DNA of 64,000 nucleotides from Microbacterium aurugineum (GCF_023101205.1 NZ_CP078078.1:62001-126000); one strand, 5' to 3'; shown: positions 1 to 9,193, counted from the stretch's first letter. The notes: generated by a model not told the origin, from the sequence alone. Numbers and translations are program-made.

Positions 1-341
1 ATGAGCGCCAGGTAGCGCTCCCGGCGCCAGCCTCCGGGGTGGCCGTAGGCACGGGCGCGCGGACGTGTGTCGGTGCGAGCGGCCGGCGGTCGCCATCCGC
101 TCCACTCGGCACCGGCATCGTGGGTCACGCCGGTTCGGCGGTCGTAGGCGGCGCGGCTCTCGACGGTGCCGACCAGCTCCCACGCGCGCTGCACCTGGAT
201 GAAGACAGCGGCGTCGCCGCCCGTGTCCGGATGGGTCTGCCGAAGGCGCAGGCGGTAGGCGCGGCGCAACCCGTCCTCATCGATCGAGGGGTCGACGCCG
301 AGGACCTCATAGGCCGACGCCGAGAGCGGACTGTCGAACAT
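1..341 (-). CDS. J-domain (DnaJ-like) protein, 3' end cut by window edge
   Basis: Reading leftwards from the ATG at 341, the frame stays open to the window edge (about 113 codons seen). Residues 10-65 form a J-domain: a YEVLGV helix I start, then RLRQTHPDTGGD with the HPD tripeptide that stimulates Hsp70 ATPase, then AWELVG and AAYDRRTG. After it comes an Arg/Pro-rich linker; no Gly/Phe region or zinc centre is visible, so this is a J-domain-only or J-plus-unknown-domain protein rather than a full DnaJ. A purine-rich GGAGGGAG lies 4 bases before the start. The gene is on the same strand as the downstream-read YigZ gene but separated by 70 bases. Confidence 0.85.
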   Translation of the reverse strand, partial: MFDSPLSASAYEVLGVDPSIDEDGLRRAYRLRLRQTHPDTGGDAAVFIQVQRAWELVGTVESRAAYDRRTGVTHDAGAEWSGWRPPAARTDTRPRARAYGHPGGWRRERYLAL

Positions 342-391
342 CGCTCTCCCTCCGCGACCGCGGCATCCAGGATATCCACCCCGACTGGCTT

Positions 392-408
392 CCTTCGCGA
401 TTCGAAGG
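392..408. terminator. Small hairpin after the YigZ gene
   Basis: A 6-bp stem CCTTCG/CGAAGG with a 5-base loop lies directly past the stop of the leftward YigZ gene. There is no T-run, so it is only a candidate terminator. It also contains CGATTCGAA, the end motif of the 59-bp repeat described elsewhere in the window. Confidence 0.35.
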
Positions 409-411
409 GGG

Positions 412-1065
412 TCAGGCGGGCACGTCGACGATGCGCTCGACGCCGAGCACCGGGACGACTGCTCCCGCGGACGCGGCGGCCAGATCGTCGGTGAGTCGAG
501 GGAGCTCCGTCTGCGGGGCCCACAGCTCGAGCGTGGCCGTCGCGGCATAGGTCGGTTCACCGAGCGTCGCGCCGTGATGAGCCGCCCACTCGCGCAGCAG
601 GTTGTCGTAGCGACCCGCGTCGGCGTGCGGCACCTCGAGCGTCACCTGCCGCAGCGCTGCCCTGCGCACGAGGGCCGCCTGGTCGAGGGTCTCCGACACC
701 GCGGAGGAGTATGCGCGCACGAGCCCTCCCGCCCCGAGCTTCACCCCGCCGAAGTACCGCGTCACCACGGCGACCACGTCGGTCAGGTCACGCCGACGCA
801 GCACTTCCAGCATCGGGATCCCGGCCGTGCCCGAGGGCTCCCCGTCATCCGACGACCGAGCCTGATCGCCGAGCAGGCCGGTGACCATCGCGGTGCAGTT
901 GTGGTTCGCGTCCCAGGCCCTCTTGCGGATCCCCGCGATGACCGCCTCCGCCTGCTCGACCGAGGTCACGGGCTCGACGTGCGTGAGGAAGCGCGACTTG
1001 CGGATGACCGTCTCGTGCTCGATCGCGGCGGCGATGGTGGCGGGATAGCTGCGGACGGAGGTCAC
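412..1065 (-). CDS. YigZ/IMPACT family protein
   Basis: 217-residue protein of the YigZ/IMPACT family, proteins linked to translation control whose bacterial role is poorly defined. The N-terminal UPF0029 domain shows KSRFLTHVEPVTS, the conserved DDGEPSGTAGIPML block and VTRYFGGVKLGAGGLVRAY; the C-terminal DUF1949-like ferredoxin fold follows. Length fits the family (about 200-220). The start is placed at GTG 1065 because the usual N-terminus begins just before the SRF motif; a GTG at 1074 is also possible and neither has a strong ribosome site. It is divergent from the MMPL gene. Confidence 0.9.
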   Translation of the reverse strand: MTSVRSYPATIAAAIEHETVIRKSRFLTHVEPVTSVEQAEAVIAGIRKRAWDANHNCTAMVTGLLGDQARSSDDGEPSGTAGIPMLEVLRRRDLTDVVAVVTRYFGGVKLGAGGLVRAYSSAVSETLDQAALVRRAALRQVTLEVPHADAGRYDNLLREWAAHHGATLGEPTYAATATLELWAPQTELPRLTDDLAAASAGAVVPVLGVERIVDVPA

Positions 1066-1179
1066 CCGCCTCACGATACCCAGGCCGCATCCCGCCCGGA
1101 GCGGATCCATCGAAGGGTGGAGACCCGTCTCCGCCCCGCGCGCGATCCGCCGGGGAGTCGCGGCGGCTGGACTGGATCC

Positions 1180-3309
1180 ATGCTCCGCACCCTCCGTTCC
1201 CTCCCCCTGTGGCTCACCTACCGTCGCGGCGCGTGGGTCTCCCTGCTGATCGCGGTGGTCGCCTTCACCGCCCTCCTCGGTGCGCTCGGACGGGCGTCGC
1301 TTCCCGCCGGCACCGACGTCGCCCCGCCCGACTCGGAATCCGCACAGGCGGCGATGCTCGCCGAACAGTTCCCCGACGCGGACGAGCACACGGTGCTGCT
1401 GGTCGCCGCCCGTGACGACGGCGGGGAGCTCCGCGACGCCGACCTCACCGCCCTCGGTGCCCTCGCGGCCGACGTCGAGGAGGAGACCGGACACGAACCG
1501 CGTGGTCCGATCATCAGCGACGACGGCGAGGCCGCAGCGATCCAGGCGACGCTGACGCTCGACGGCGGTGATGATGCCGCCGCGGAGGCCGTGCACGCTC
1601 TGCGCGACACGGTGGCGGCGCATCCGATCGACGGGGTCGGTGTGCAGGTCACCGGTGGTCCCGCGTTCGGTGTGGACGTCGCCTCCGCGTTCGACGGCGC
1701 CGACTTCACCTTGCTGATCGTGACCCTCGGGATCGTCGCACTGCTGCTCATCGTCACCTACCGCTCACCCGTGCTCTGGATGATCCCGCTCGTCGTCGTC
1801 GCGCTGGCCGATCAGCTGGCGAACAAGGCGACCGCCGCGATCGGCGCCGGGCTCGGTCTGCAGTTCGATTCCGGCATCGTCAGCGTGCTCGTGTTCGGGG
1901 CCGGGACGAACTACGCCCTCCTGCTCATCTCGCGCTATCGCGAAGAGCTCGCCCGTGAGGCCGATCACCGCCGCGCCCTGGTCGCCGCGTGGCGGGCCAC
2001 CGCTCCGGCGATCGTCGCCTCGAACGTCACCGTGGTCCTTGCGCTGTCGACGCTGGCCCTCGCTGTGATCCCGGGCACGCGGGGGCTCGGTATCGCCTCG
2101 GCCGTCGGACTCCTGATCGCGCTCGCCGCCGTGCTGCTGGTGCTCCCGCCGGCGCTCGCCGTGTGCGGTCGTCGGCTCTTCTGGCCGTTCGCGCCGCGCG
2201 TGGGCGACACCGCCGTCACGGGGCGCGTGTGGGGCGTGGTGGCACAGCGCGTCTCCCGTCGCCCGTGGGTGCCGCTGGTCGGCGGCCTCGCGCTCCTCGG
2301 TGTCCTCGCCGGCGGTCTGGCCGGGGCATCCGTCGGGCTCACCCAGGTCGAGAAGTTCCGGGTCGCGTCGGAGTCCGCCGCGGGGCTGACGACGCTCGGG
2401 GATCACTTCCCCGCAGGCGAGGCGCAGCCGATAGTCGTGATCGGAGGGACGGCGGAGGCCGAGGCGCTGGCCGCGGCGATCGACGACGTGCCGGGTGTGC
2501 TGCGGGTGTCGGCCACGGGCGACAGCAGCGACGGCGCGCTCACCCGTCTGCTCGTCGTCGGAGAGCCGGCACCGGGCACGACCGAGAGTCTCGATCTGGT
2601 CCGTGCCGTGCGAGAGGCCGCGGCGTCGGTGCCGGAGGCGGATGCCGCGGTCGGGGGGCCCGTTGCCGCAGATCTCGACGCGCGCGACGGCAATCAGCGC
2701 GATCTGCTGCTCATCGTCCCGCTCGTGCTCGCGGTCAGCCTGCTCGTGCTCATCGTGCTGCTGCGCTCCCTGGTGGCACCGGTGCTGCTGCTCGCGGTGA
2801 ACATCCTCAGCGCGGTCGCGGCGATCGGTGCGGGCACGTGGCTGAGCCGGGTCGTGTTCGGATGGGAGTCGCTCGACCTGCAGGTGCCGCTGCTGTCGTT
2901 CCTGTTCCTCGTGGCGCTCGGGATCGACTACACGATCTTCCTCGTCCATCGCGCCAGGATCGAGGCGCTGACGGTCGGGACGCGGCAGGGGATGGTGCGA
3001 GCGGTCACCGCGACGGGTGGGGTGATCACCAGCGCCGGAGTCGTGCTCGCGGCGGTTTTCGCGGCGCTCGGGTTGCTGCCCCTGGTCACGCTCGGACAGA
3101 TCGGGCTCATCGTCGGGATCGGGGTGCTCGTCGACACCTTCGTCGTGCGCACCCTGGTGGTCCCTGCGTTGTTCGCCCTCGTCGGCGAACGGATGTGGTG
3201 GCCGCGGAAGGTCGGGGGTGCCGGATCCCGCGCCGATCGACACGGAGACCACCCGCGCGGGGGAGAATACGAGGATGCCGCAGTCGCCGTCCCCGCAGAC
3301 GCGGGCTGA
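1180..3309 (+). CDS. MMPL/RND-family exporter
   Basis: 709-residue inner-membrane protein with the two-fold RND layout: TM1 near residues 18-40, an extracytoplasmic loop, a TM bundle at about 180-350, a second loop, and a second TM bundle at about 500-690. Both MMPL signatures are visible: FGAGTNYALLLISRYRE near 239 and GIDYTIFLVHRAR near 580 (the usual D is N in the first copy). Members export lipids or hydrophobic compounds using proton motive force; the substrate here is not readable. ATG 1180 starts at the hydrophobic N-terminus. The next gene, a sensor kinase, begins 35 bases before this stop, so exporter and two-component system are translationally coupled. Confidence 0.9.
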   Translation: MLRTLRSLPLWLTYRRGAWVSLLIAVVAFTALLGALGRASLPAGTDVAPPDSESAQAAMLAEQFPDADEHTVLLVAARDDGGELRDADLTALGALAADVEEETGHEPRGPIISDDGEAAAIQATLTLDGGDDAAAEAVHALRDTVAAHPIDGVGVQVTGGPAFGVDVASAFDGADFTLLIVTLGIVALLLIVTYRSPVLWMIPLVVVALADQLANKATAAIGAGLGLQFDSGIVSVLVFGAGTNYALLLISRYREELAREADHRRALVAAWRATAPAIVASNVTVVLALSTLALAVIPGTRGLGIASAVGLLIALAAVLLVLPPALAVCGRRLFWPFAPRVGDTAVTGRVWGVVAQRVSRRPWVPLVGGLALLGVLAGGLAGASVGLTQVEKFRVASESAAGLTTLGDHFPAGEAQPIVVIGGTAEAEALAAAIDDVPGVLRVSATGDSSDGALTRLLVVGEPAPGTTESLDLVRAVREAAASVPEADAAVGGPVAADLDARDGNQRDLLLIVPLVLAVSLLVLIVLLRSLVAPVLLLAVNILSAVAAIGAGTWLSRVVFGWESLDLQVPLLSFLFLVALGIDYTIFLVHRARIEALTVGTRQGMVRAVTATGGVITSAGVVLAAVFAALGLLPLVTLGQIGLIVGIGVLVDTFVVRTLVVPALFALVGERMWWPRKVGGAGSRADRHGDHPRGGEYEDAAVAVPADAG

Positions 3310-4582
3310 GCGTCCCGGCCGCGTCGACCCCGCGGCAGGGATCCGCGCGCCGCGCACGTGGGCGAGCCTGGTCGGGTCGATCCGGATCGGCCAGGCCGTC
3401 ATCACGGTCGTGCTGGTCGCGATCGGCGCCTGGCGTGCGGCCGCCGACGGCGTCCCGCTGCCGTGGGTGCTCGCCCTCTCGCTCGTCTTCCTCGGCTGGT
3501 ACGGCGGCGGCCTGCTGCTGGGCGAGCGGACCTCCGACCGTCGTCTGGCGACCGGGTGGCTGCTCGGGCTGACGCTCATCTGGCTCGGCGCGGTCGTGGT
3601 CTCTCCGGAATTCGTGTGGCTCGCGTTCCCGCTGTGGCTGCTCGCCGGCTTCGTGATGCGCCTGCGGTGGGCGCTGCTGCTGAGCGTGGTGGTGCTCGCC
3701 GTCGTGGTCACCGCTCCGCTGCTGCACACCGGCACCACGACCTACGCGAACGTGATCGGTCCTCTCGTCGGCGGTGTCTTCGCGCTGGGGATCTCCCGCG
3801 GGTACCTCGAGCTCGTGCGTGACGGCCGGGAGAGGCGTCGACTGATCGCGTCTCTCGTCGCGACGCAGGAGGAGATGGCGGCTCTGCAGGACGAGCTCGC
3901 CCGTACCCAGCGCGAGTCGGGGGCGAGCGCGGAACGCACCCGGGTCTCTCGCGACATCCACGACACGGTCGCGCAGAGCGTGTCCTCGATCGGGATGCTG
4001 GCACGGTCGGCGCTGGAGGCGGATGATCCGGCACAGCGCACCCGCGCGCTCGAACAGATCGGTGCGCTCGCCACGGAGGGGATGGCGGACGCGCGGCGCA
4101 TCGTGAACGCGCTGATGCCTGCCGAACTCGAGTCCACCGCGCTCGGCGACGCGCTCGCCCGCATGCTCGCACGACTGGCCGAAGAGACCGGGATCGAGGG
4201 GACGCTGAACGCCGACGACGACCTCCCGGCGCTCGGCATCGACGCGGAGGTCGCCCTGTTGCGGACGGCGCAGTCCGCTCTCGCGAACGTCCGGTCCCAT
4301 GCCGAGGCCTCTCGCGTCGTGGTCACCCTGGCCGACGCCGGTGACGCGGTGCGGCTCGACATCGTCGACGACGGAGTCGGCTTCGATGCCCGGCGCTGGG
4401 ACACGCAGGGCGGAATCGGCAGCACGGGCGGGGGCTACGGGCTGCGCTCGATGCGCGCGCGGCTGCGGGAGCTCGGCGGAGGGCTCGACGTGGAGAGCGC
4501 CGCGGGCGACGGCACCGCGCTGTCGGCCCATGTCCCGCTCGGTGGAACAGTGCCGGCGCAGCGGACGGAGGGCACGGCATGA
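3275..4582 (+). CDS. NarL-type sensor histidine kinase
   Basis: 435-residue kinase. Five to six TM segments occupy roughly residues 35-180, followed by a helical segment and a HisKA_3 dimerisation domain with RDIHDTVAQS, phosphoacceptor His229. The C-terminal HATPase domain has ANVRSHAEA (N-box), DDGVGFD (G1) and GGGYGLRSMR (G2). Membrane TMs without a periplasmic sensor domain resemble DesK-like kinases. ATG 3275 is preferred over 3218 because GGGGGAG lies 9 bases upstream. It overlaps the MMPL gene by 35 bases and its response regulator by 4. Confidence 0.92.
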   Translation: MPQSPSPQTRAERPGRVDPAAGIRAPRTWASLVGSIRIGQAVITVVLVAIGAWRAAADGVPLPWVLALSLVFLGWYGGGLLLGERTSDRRLATGWLLGLTLIWLGAVVVSPEFVWLAFPLWLLAGFVMRLRWALLLSVVVLAVVVTAPLLHTGTTTYANVIGPLVGGVFALGISRGYLELVRDGRERRRLIASLVATQEEMAALQDELARTQRESGASAERTRVSRDIHDTVAQSVSSIGMLARSALEADDPAQRTRALEQIGALATEGMADARRIVNALMPAELESTALGDALARMLARLAEETGIEGTLNADDDLPALGIDAEVALLRTAQSALANVRSHAEASRVVVTLADAGDAVRLDIVDDGVGFDARRWDTQGGIGSTGGGYGLRSMRARLRELGGGLDVESAAGDGTALSAHVPLGGTVPAQRTEGTA

Positions 4583-5202
4583 CCGCCGTACGCGTGCTGC
4601 TCGTCGACGACCATCCCATCGTCCGGGCCGGAGTGCGCTCGCTGTTCGACCATCGTGACGACGTCGAGGTGGTCGGGGAGTCCGCCTCCGGCGAGGAGGC
4701 CGTGGCTCTCGCGCGACACCTGCATCCGGACGTCGTGCTCTGCGATCTGCGGCTCGGCGACGGCATGAACGGCGTGCAGACGACGGCCGCGCTCCGCGGG
4801 CTGGATCCGGCGCCCGCCGTCCTCATCCTGACCACGTTCGACCGTGACGCCGAGATCCTCGGAGCGATCGAAGCCGGCGCCTCCGGGTACCTGCTGAAGG
4901 ATGTGGCCCCCGAAGACATCGTCCGCGCGATCCGTCAGGCGGCCGCCGGAGGACTCGTGCTCACCCCGGAACTCAGCGAACGGGTCGTGCAGGTCATGCG
5001 CGCACCGCGGGTGCGGCTGACCGAACGCGAGCTGGCGGTGCTTCGGCTGCTCGACACGGGCGCCTCGAACCGCGAGATCGCGAAGACCCTGTTCGTGACG
5101 GAGGCCACAGTGAAGACGCACCTCGTGCACGTGTTCGAGAAGCTCGGCGCCGACAGTCGTGCCCGCGCCATCGCCATCGCCCGCGACACCGGTCTGCTCT
5201 GA
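4579..5202 (+). CDS. NarL/LuxR-family response regulator
   Basis: 207-residue partner of the kinase; start overlaps the kinase stop (ATGA). The receiver domain (1-120) has the acidic pair at 10-11, phosphoacceptor Asp56 in VVLCDLRLGDG, Thr in ILTTFD and Lys in LLKDVAP. Residues about 140-205 are a LuxR-type HTH: LTERELAVLRLLDTG, then NREIAKTLFVTEATVKTHL. It probably controls this operon and/or the MMPL exporter; no target site was identified. Confidence 0.95.
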   Translation: MTAVRVLLVDDHPIVRAGVRSLFDHRDDVEVVGESASGEEAVALARHLHPDVVLCDLRLGDGMNGVQTTAALRGLDPAPAVLILTTFDRDAEILGAIEAGASGYLLKDVAPEDIVRAIRQAAAGGLVLTPELSERVVQVMRAPRVRLTERELAVLRLLDTGASNREIAKTLFVTEATVKTHLVHVFEKLGADSRARAIAIARDTGLL

Positions 5203-5276
5203 GCCTTCCGGCATCTCCAGCTCTTCCTGGCCCTGCGCAAGCGTCTGCTCCCGGCGAAGTCCGCCTGACCCCGCCT

Positions 5277-5290
5277 TCGAATCGATTCGA
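5277..5290. promoter_or_regulatory. 14-bp palindrome in the MATE gene promoter
   Basis: TCGAATCGATTCGA is a perfect palindrome. It ends directly before a TATGCT -10-like hexamer (5291-5296), about 45 bases before the MATE start codon, so a repressor bound here would block transcription. No cognate regulator gene is adjacent. Confidence 0.5.
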
Positions 5291-5341
5291 TATGCTGGTG
5301 TGCACCCCGATCCATCCCCCAGCTCTGCGAGCCGCTCCTTC

Positions 5342-6814
5342 ATGGCCACCTCCCTCACCACGGGCCGTCCGTGGCGCGTCATCCTTGCCTTCTCCATCCC
5401 CCTCCTGCTCGGCAATGTGGTCCAGCAGCTCTACCAGTTCGCCGACGCGATCGTCGTCGGCAGGCACCTCGGCGTCACCTCGCTCGCCGCCGTGGGCGCG
5501 ACCGGCAGCCTGCTGTTCCTGCTCCTCGGGTTCGCCTGGGGTCTGACGAGTGGATTCGCGATCCCGATCGCGCAGGCGTTCGGCGCGCGTGACGATGCCG
5601 CCGTACGCCGCTCCGTCGCGACGGGTGTGTTCCTCAGCGCCATCACCAGTGTGATCCTCACGGTCGCGGCGCCGCTGCTCGCCGGTCCCATCCTGGCGCT
5701 GCTGCAGACACCGGCCGAGCTCATGCCCGAAGCCACGACCTTCACGCAGATCAGCTTCCTGGGCGCCAGCGCGACCATGTTCTTCAACTACCTCTCGGCG
5801 ATCATCCGCGCCATCGGCGACTCCAAGACGCCCCTGGTCTTCCTCACCATCGCCTGTGCGTTGAACGTCGGACTCGTCGTCCTGATGGTCGGCCCGCTCG
5901 GATGGGGTGTGGGCGGAGCCGCCCTCGCGACCGTCGTGGCGCAGGCGGTCTCGGTGGCGCTGTGTCTCGAGTTCGTGCGCCGCCGCCTGCCCATGCTGCA
6001 CCTCCGCCGTGCCGATTGGCGCATCGGGCGGGACGACATCGCCGAGCACCTGCGCCTCGGCCTGCCGATGGGCTTCCAGGCCTCGATCATCGCGATCGGC
6101 ACGCTCACCGTGCAGGTGGCGTTGAACACCCTCGGGGCTGATGCCGTCGCCGCGTACACGACGGGATCCCGGGTCGACAGCCTCGCGGTCGCGCTGCTCT
6201 CGTCGCTCGGCCTCGCCGTCTCGATGTACGTGGCGCAGAACCACGGCGGACGTCGGCCCGATCGCATCCGTCGTGGTGTCGTCGAAGCGACGTGGATGGC
6301 GGTCGGCGCCGGCGTGGTGCTCGGCGTGCTGCTGATCGCCTTCGGTGCGCCGATGGTGCGCCTGTTCATCGGAGAGGGATCCGACGACGTCGTCGACATG
6401 GCGCATCGGATGCTGATCATCAACGGCTGCGGCTATTGGGCGCTCGGCATGCTGTTCGTGCTGCGCGGCGCGCTCCAGGGCCTCGGCCACACGCTCGTGC
6501 CCACCGTGACCGGCGTGATCGAGTTGGTGATGCGCGTCGGAGCGGCCATCGTCCTCGGGGCCTGGATCGGTTTCGACGGCGTGGCCCTGAGCAATCCGCT
6601 CGCCTGGGTGGGGGCGATCGTGCTGCTGGTGCCCGCCTACATCCGCGCGCACCGGGCGCTCGCGCATCTCCCGGTCGCGCCTGCCGAGGCGACCGAGACC
6701 TCGGCGATCGCGATCGTCGGACCGACCGACGGCTCGATGGTCGTGGACGCCGTCGTCACCCAGCCCGTGCGCGTGGTGCGCGCCCGCCGGCTGCGGTGGC
6801 CGAGTCGGCGCTGA
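5342..6814 (+). CDS. MATE-family multidrug/metabolite exporter
   Basis: 490-residue polytopic membrane protein with about 12 TM segments in two MatE repeats. The opening GRPWRVILAFSIPLLLGNVVQ and the QLYQFADAIVVGRHLG block are typical of the DinF/NorM-like branch. Members exchange H+ or Na+ for cationic drugs or metabolites. The ATG at 5342 fits the family N-terminus, but its ribosome site is weak. The last 35 residues are a cytoplasmic Arg-rich tail. It is a single gene behind the palindromic promoter at 5277. Confidence 0.9.
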   Translation: MATSLTTGRPWRVILAFSIPLLLGNVVQQLYQFADAIVVGRHLGVTSLAAVGATGSLLFLLLGFAWGLTSGFAIPIAQAFGARDDAAVRRSVATGVFLSAITSVILTVAAPLLAGPILALLQTPAELMPEATTFTQISFLGASATMFFNYLSAIIRAIGDSKTPLVFLTIACALNVGLVVLMVGPLGWGVGGAALATVVAQAVSVALCLEFVRRRLPMLHLRRADWRIGRDDIAEHLRLGLPMGFQASIIAIGTLTVQVALNTLGADAVAAYTTGSRVDSLAVALLSSLGLAVSMYVAQNHGGRRPDRIRRGVVEATWMAVGAGVVLGVLLIAFGAPMVRLFIGEGSDDVVDMAHRMLIINGCGYWALGMLFVLRGALQGLGHTLVPTVTGVIELVMRVGAAIVLGAWIGFDGVALSNPLAWVGAIVLLVPAYIRAHRALAHLPVAPAEATETSAIAIVGPTDGSMVVDAVVTQPVRVVRARRLRWPSRR

Positions 6815-6949
6815 GGGTCCGCGACGCCGCCGTCGTGCCGACGAGATATCCGTCTGCAGGATGATGTGGATCGGACTTGAGACGGATGGCCTTTCCGAGA
6901 CACACTTCTAGTGTCGAGGTAGCGGGATTTCCGCTGACGGGGGGTCGTC

Positions 6950-7366
6950 ATGACGACAATGAGAGTGGCCAGCGATCTGGCTGCGGTGATGGTGCCGATC
7001 GGTTATGTGGGCGCGGCGATCGCCGCCGCCTGTGCGATCGTGGCGGCGGTCGCGGTGATCCGCGGGTCCGGAGGGCTCGCCGGGGGAGCCGTGGGGGTGT
7101 GGATCGTCGGTGCGCTGCTGAGCGTCACGGCGTCGTTCGCCCAGGAATGGACGCCGTTGATCCTTTCGGGGGCGGCGCTGGTCGGGATGCTGGTGATCGG
7201 GGGTGTCGTGCGGGCCATCATGACCGCGGCCGGTGCCGGACGGCCGGCGCGTGAGACGGATGCGGCACTGCCCGCAGCCGTGCCGGTGTCGAGGCCCGCG
7301 GTCGGGTCCAAAACGGCGCGCGTGGCGACGTCGCCGACGACCGCGTCGATCGCGGTGGTCCCCTGA
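6950..7366 (+). CDS. Small membrane protein of unknown function
   Basis: 138 residues; I do not recognise the family. Three hydrophobic segments (about 13-38, 46-64, 69-90) are followed by a 45-residue Ala/Pro/Thr-rich tail. Codon use has the strong G/C third-position bias of real genes here, and a GGGGGG tract sits 5 bases upstream of the start. A TAGTGT -10-like box at 6909-6914 lies in an ACACT-TCT-AGTGT inverted repeat. It converges on the acyl-CoA ligase, with 4 bases between the stops. Confidence 0.7.
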   Translation: MTTMRVASDLAAVMVPIGYVGAAIAAACAIVAAVAVIRGSGGLAGGAVGVWIVGALLSVTASFAQEWTPLILSGAALVGMLVIGGVVRAIMTAAGAGRPARETDAALPAAVPVSRPAVGSKTARVATSPTTASIAVVP

Positions 7367-7370
7367 GCGC

Positions 7371-9080
7371 TCAGCGATAGTCGCGGTCGCGGTGCTGTCC
7401 GGTTTCGTCGCCGGATTCCACGCGCGCGGCCTCGCGCCCACGCAGCTCGACACGACGGATCTTGCCGGAGATGGTCTTCGGCAGCTCGGGCACGAACTCG
7501 ATGATCCGCACCCACAGGTGCGACGACAGGCGCTCGTGGGCGTAGGTGAAGATCGCTCGGGCGGCGTCCGTGTCGGCGACCGTGGCTCCGGGGGTCAGGC
7601 AGACATACGCTTTCGGCACGGCCAACCGTGTCGGATCCGGGCTCGGGATCACCGCCGCCTCGACCACGAGGTCGTGTTCGAGCAGCACCGACTCGAGCTC
7701 GAACGGCGAGATCTTGTAGTCCGAGGCCTTGAACACGTCGTCGGAGCGCCCGACGTAGGTGAGGTATCCGTCGGAGTCGCGCACCGCGATGTCACCGGTG
7801 TGGTGGTAGCCGCCGGCGCGTGACTGCGCTGTCTTCTCCGGGTCGTCGAAGTAGCCCGCCATCAACCCGAGCGGCGGGTTCGTCAGATCGAGTGCGATCT
7901 CCCCTTCGTGCTCGACGACGGCCCCGGTGACCGGGTCGAGCAGGACGACGGGGTAGCCGGGGAGGGGGCGCCCCATGGATCCGACCTTCACGGTCTGCCC
8001 CGGAGAATTCCCGATGCACGCCGTCATCTCGGTCTGCCCGAAACCGTCGCGGATCGTGCCGCCCCACGCATCGCGCACCCGGTCGATGACCTCGGGATTC
8101 AACGGTTCGCCCGCACCGACCAGCTCGCGCGGAGGGTGGGTGAGACGCGAGAGATCGGCCTGGATCAGCATCCGCCAGACGGTGGGCGGTGCACAGAACG
8201 TCGAGACGTGGTGAGTCTCCATGACCTGCATGAGGGTGTTCGCGTCGAAGCGGGCGTAGTTGTAAACGAACACGGTCGCCTCGGCGAGGAACGGCGAGTA
8301 GAAGCTCGACCAGGCGTGCTTCGCCCAACCGGGCGACGAGATGTTGAGGTGCACGTCGTCGGGGCGCACCCCGAGCCACCACATGGTCGACAGGTGTCCG
8401 ACCGGGTACGAGACGTGGGTGTGCTGCACGAGTTTCGGGCGGTTCGTGGTGCCCGAGGTGAAGTAGAGCAGGGCGGTGTCGGACGCGGGGGTGGGTCCGA
8501 CCGGCTCGAAGGTGGCGGGGGCGTCGGCCGAGTCGTCGAAGCGCTCCCACCCCGCGGAGATGCCGTCGCCCACACCGATGCGCAGGATGCCGGGGTCGAG
8601 GGTCAGGAGCCGGTCGCCGAGGGTTCCGAGGGTGATGACGGCGCGGGCGCGGCCGTGGTCGACGCGGTACTCGAGGTCCGATGCCGACAGGAGCGTGGAC
8701 GTGGGGATCGACACCGCGCCGATCTTCGTGATCGCCAGCATCACCTCCCACAGTTCGATCGTGTTGTTCAGCATCACGATCACGTGGTCGCCCCGGCGGA
8801 GGCCGAGGCCGGTGAGCCAGGCGGCGACCTGGTCGGATCGCGTCGAGAGCTCGCCGTAGGTCCAGGTGCGCAGGCTCAGGTCGGCTTCGACGATCTGCAC
8901 CGCGGGACGATCCGGCTTCTCGGCGGCGACCACATCGAACCACTCGAGGGCGAAGTTGAACTGGTCGACCTCGGGCCAGGCGAACCCTGCTCGCGCGGCC
9001 GCGTAGTCCGTCGCGTGGGTGAAGAGGAAGTCCCGCATCTCGCGGATGCTCTGCGTGGCGGCGGTCGCGCTGCGGCTCAT
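7371..9080 (-). CDS. AMP-forming acyl-CoA synthetase (medium-chain type)
   Basis: 569-residue adenylate-forming ligase that activates a carboxylic acid to its acyl-AMP and then acyl-CoA. Seen: the P-loop-like YFTSGTTNRPKL near residue 208, DGFGQTEMT, YHHTGDIAVRDSDGY with the ATP-ribose Asp near 428, YVGRSDDVFKASDYKISP (hinge), and the catalytic Lys in KTISGKIRR near 541. The overall pattern resembles the MACS/acetyl-CoA synthetase-like branch (GWAKHAWSSFYSP); chain length cannot be read. ATG 9080 has AAGGGAG 5 bases upstream. A 17-bp tandem repeat lies just before that ribosome site. An Lrp regulator is encoded upstream on the same strand. Confidence 0.9.
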   Translation of the reverse strand: MSRSATAATQSIREMRDFLFTHATDYAAARAGFAWPEVDQFNFALEWFDVVAAEKPDRPAVQIVEADLSLRTWTYGELSTRSDQVAAWLTGLGLRRGDHVIVMLNNTIELWEVMLAITKIGAVSIPTSTLLSASDLEYRVDHGRARAVITLGTLGDRLLTLDPGILRIGVGDGISAGWERFDDSADAPATFEPVGPTPASDTALLYFTSGTTNRPKLVQHTHVSYPVGHLSTMWWLGVRPDDVHLNISSPGWAKHAWSSFYSPFLAEATVFVYNYARFDANTLMQVMETHHVSTFCAPPTVWRMLIQADLSRLTHPPRELVGAGEPLNPEVIDRVRDAWGGTIRDGFGQTEMTACIGNSPGQTVKVGSMGRPLPGYPVVLLDPVTGAVVEHEGEIALDLTNPPLGLMAGYFDDPEKTAQSRAGGYHHTGDIAVRDSDGYLTYVGRSDDVFKASDYKISPFELESVLLEHDLVVEAAVIPSPDPTRLAVPKAYVCLTPGATVADTDAARAIFTYAHERLSSHLWVRIIEFVPELPKTISGKIRRVELRGREAARVESGDETGQHRDRDYR

Positions 9081-9088
9081 GGTGCTCC

Positions 9089-9133
9089 CTTGTCGCGTGT
9101 TCCATCTTGTCGCGCGTTCCATCTTGTCGCGTG
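9089..9133. repeat. 17-bp tandem repeat in the leader of the acyl-CoA ligase
   Basis: CTTGTCGCGTGTTCCAT (9089-9105) is followed by CTTGTCGCGCGTTCCAT (9106-9122) and a partial third unit to 9133. On the coding strand each full unit starts with ATG, giving decoy starts upstream of the true one. Confidence 0.8.
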
Positions 9134-9193
9134 CGAGTGCAGAAACGCGCCTGACAGCCCCGTCTCCGGCGCACTTTTGATCCCGCAACCGGC

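Noticed and set aside
1765..3738. 657-codon open frame antisense to the MMPL exporter
   Set aside because: Composition is Arg/Gly/Asp/Glu-rich with no domain pattern; it is the shadow of a high-GC gene. The same holds for antisense frames at 4994-6667, 48176-50131, 55155-57224 and 60612-62621.
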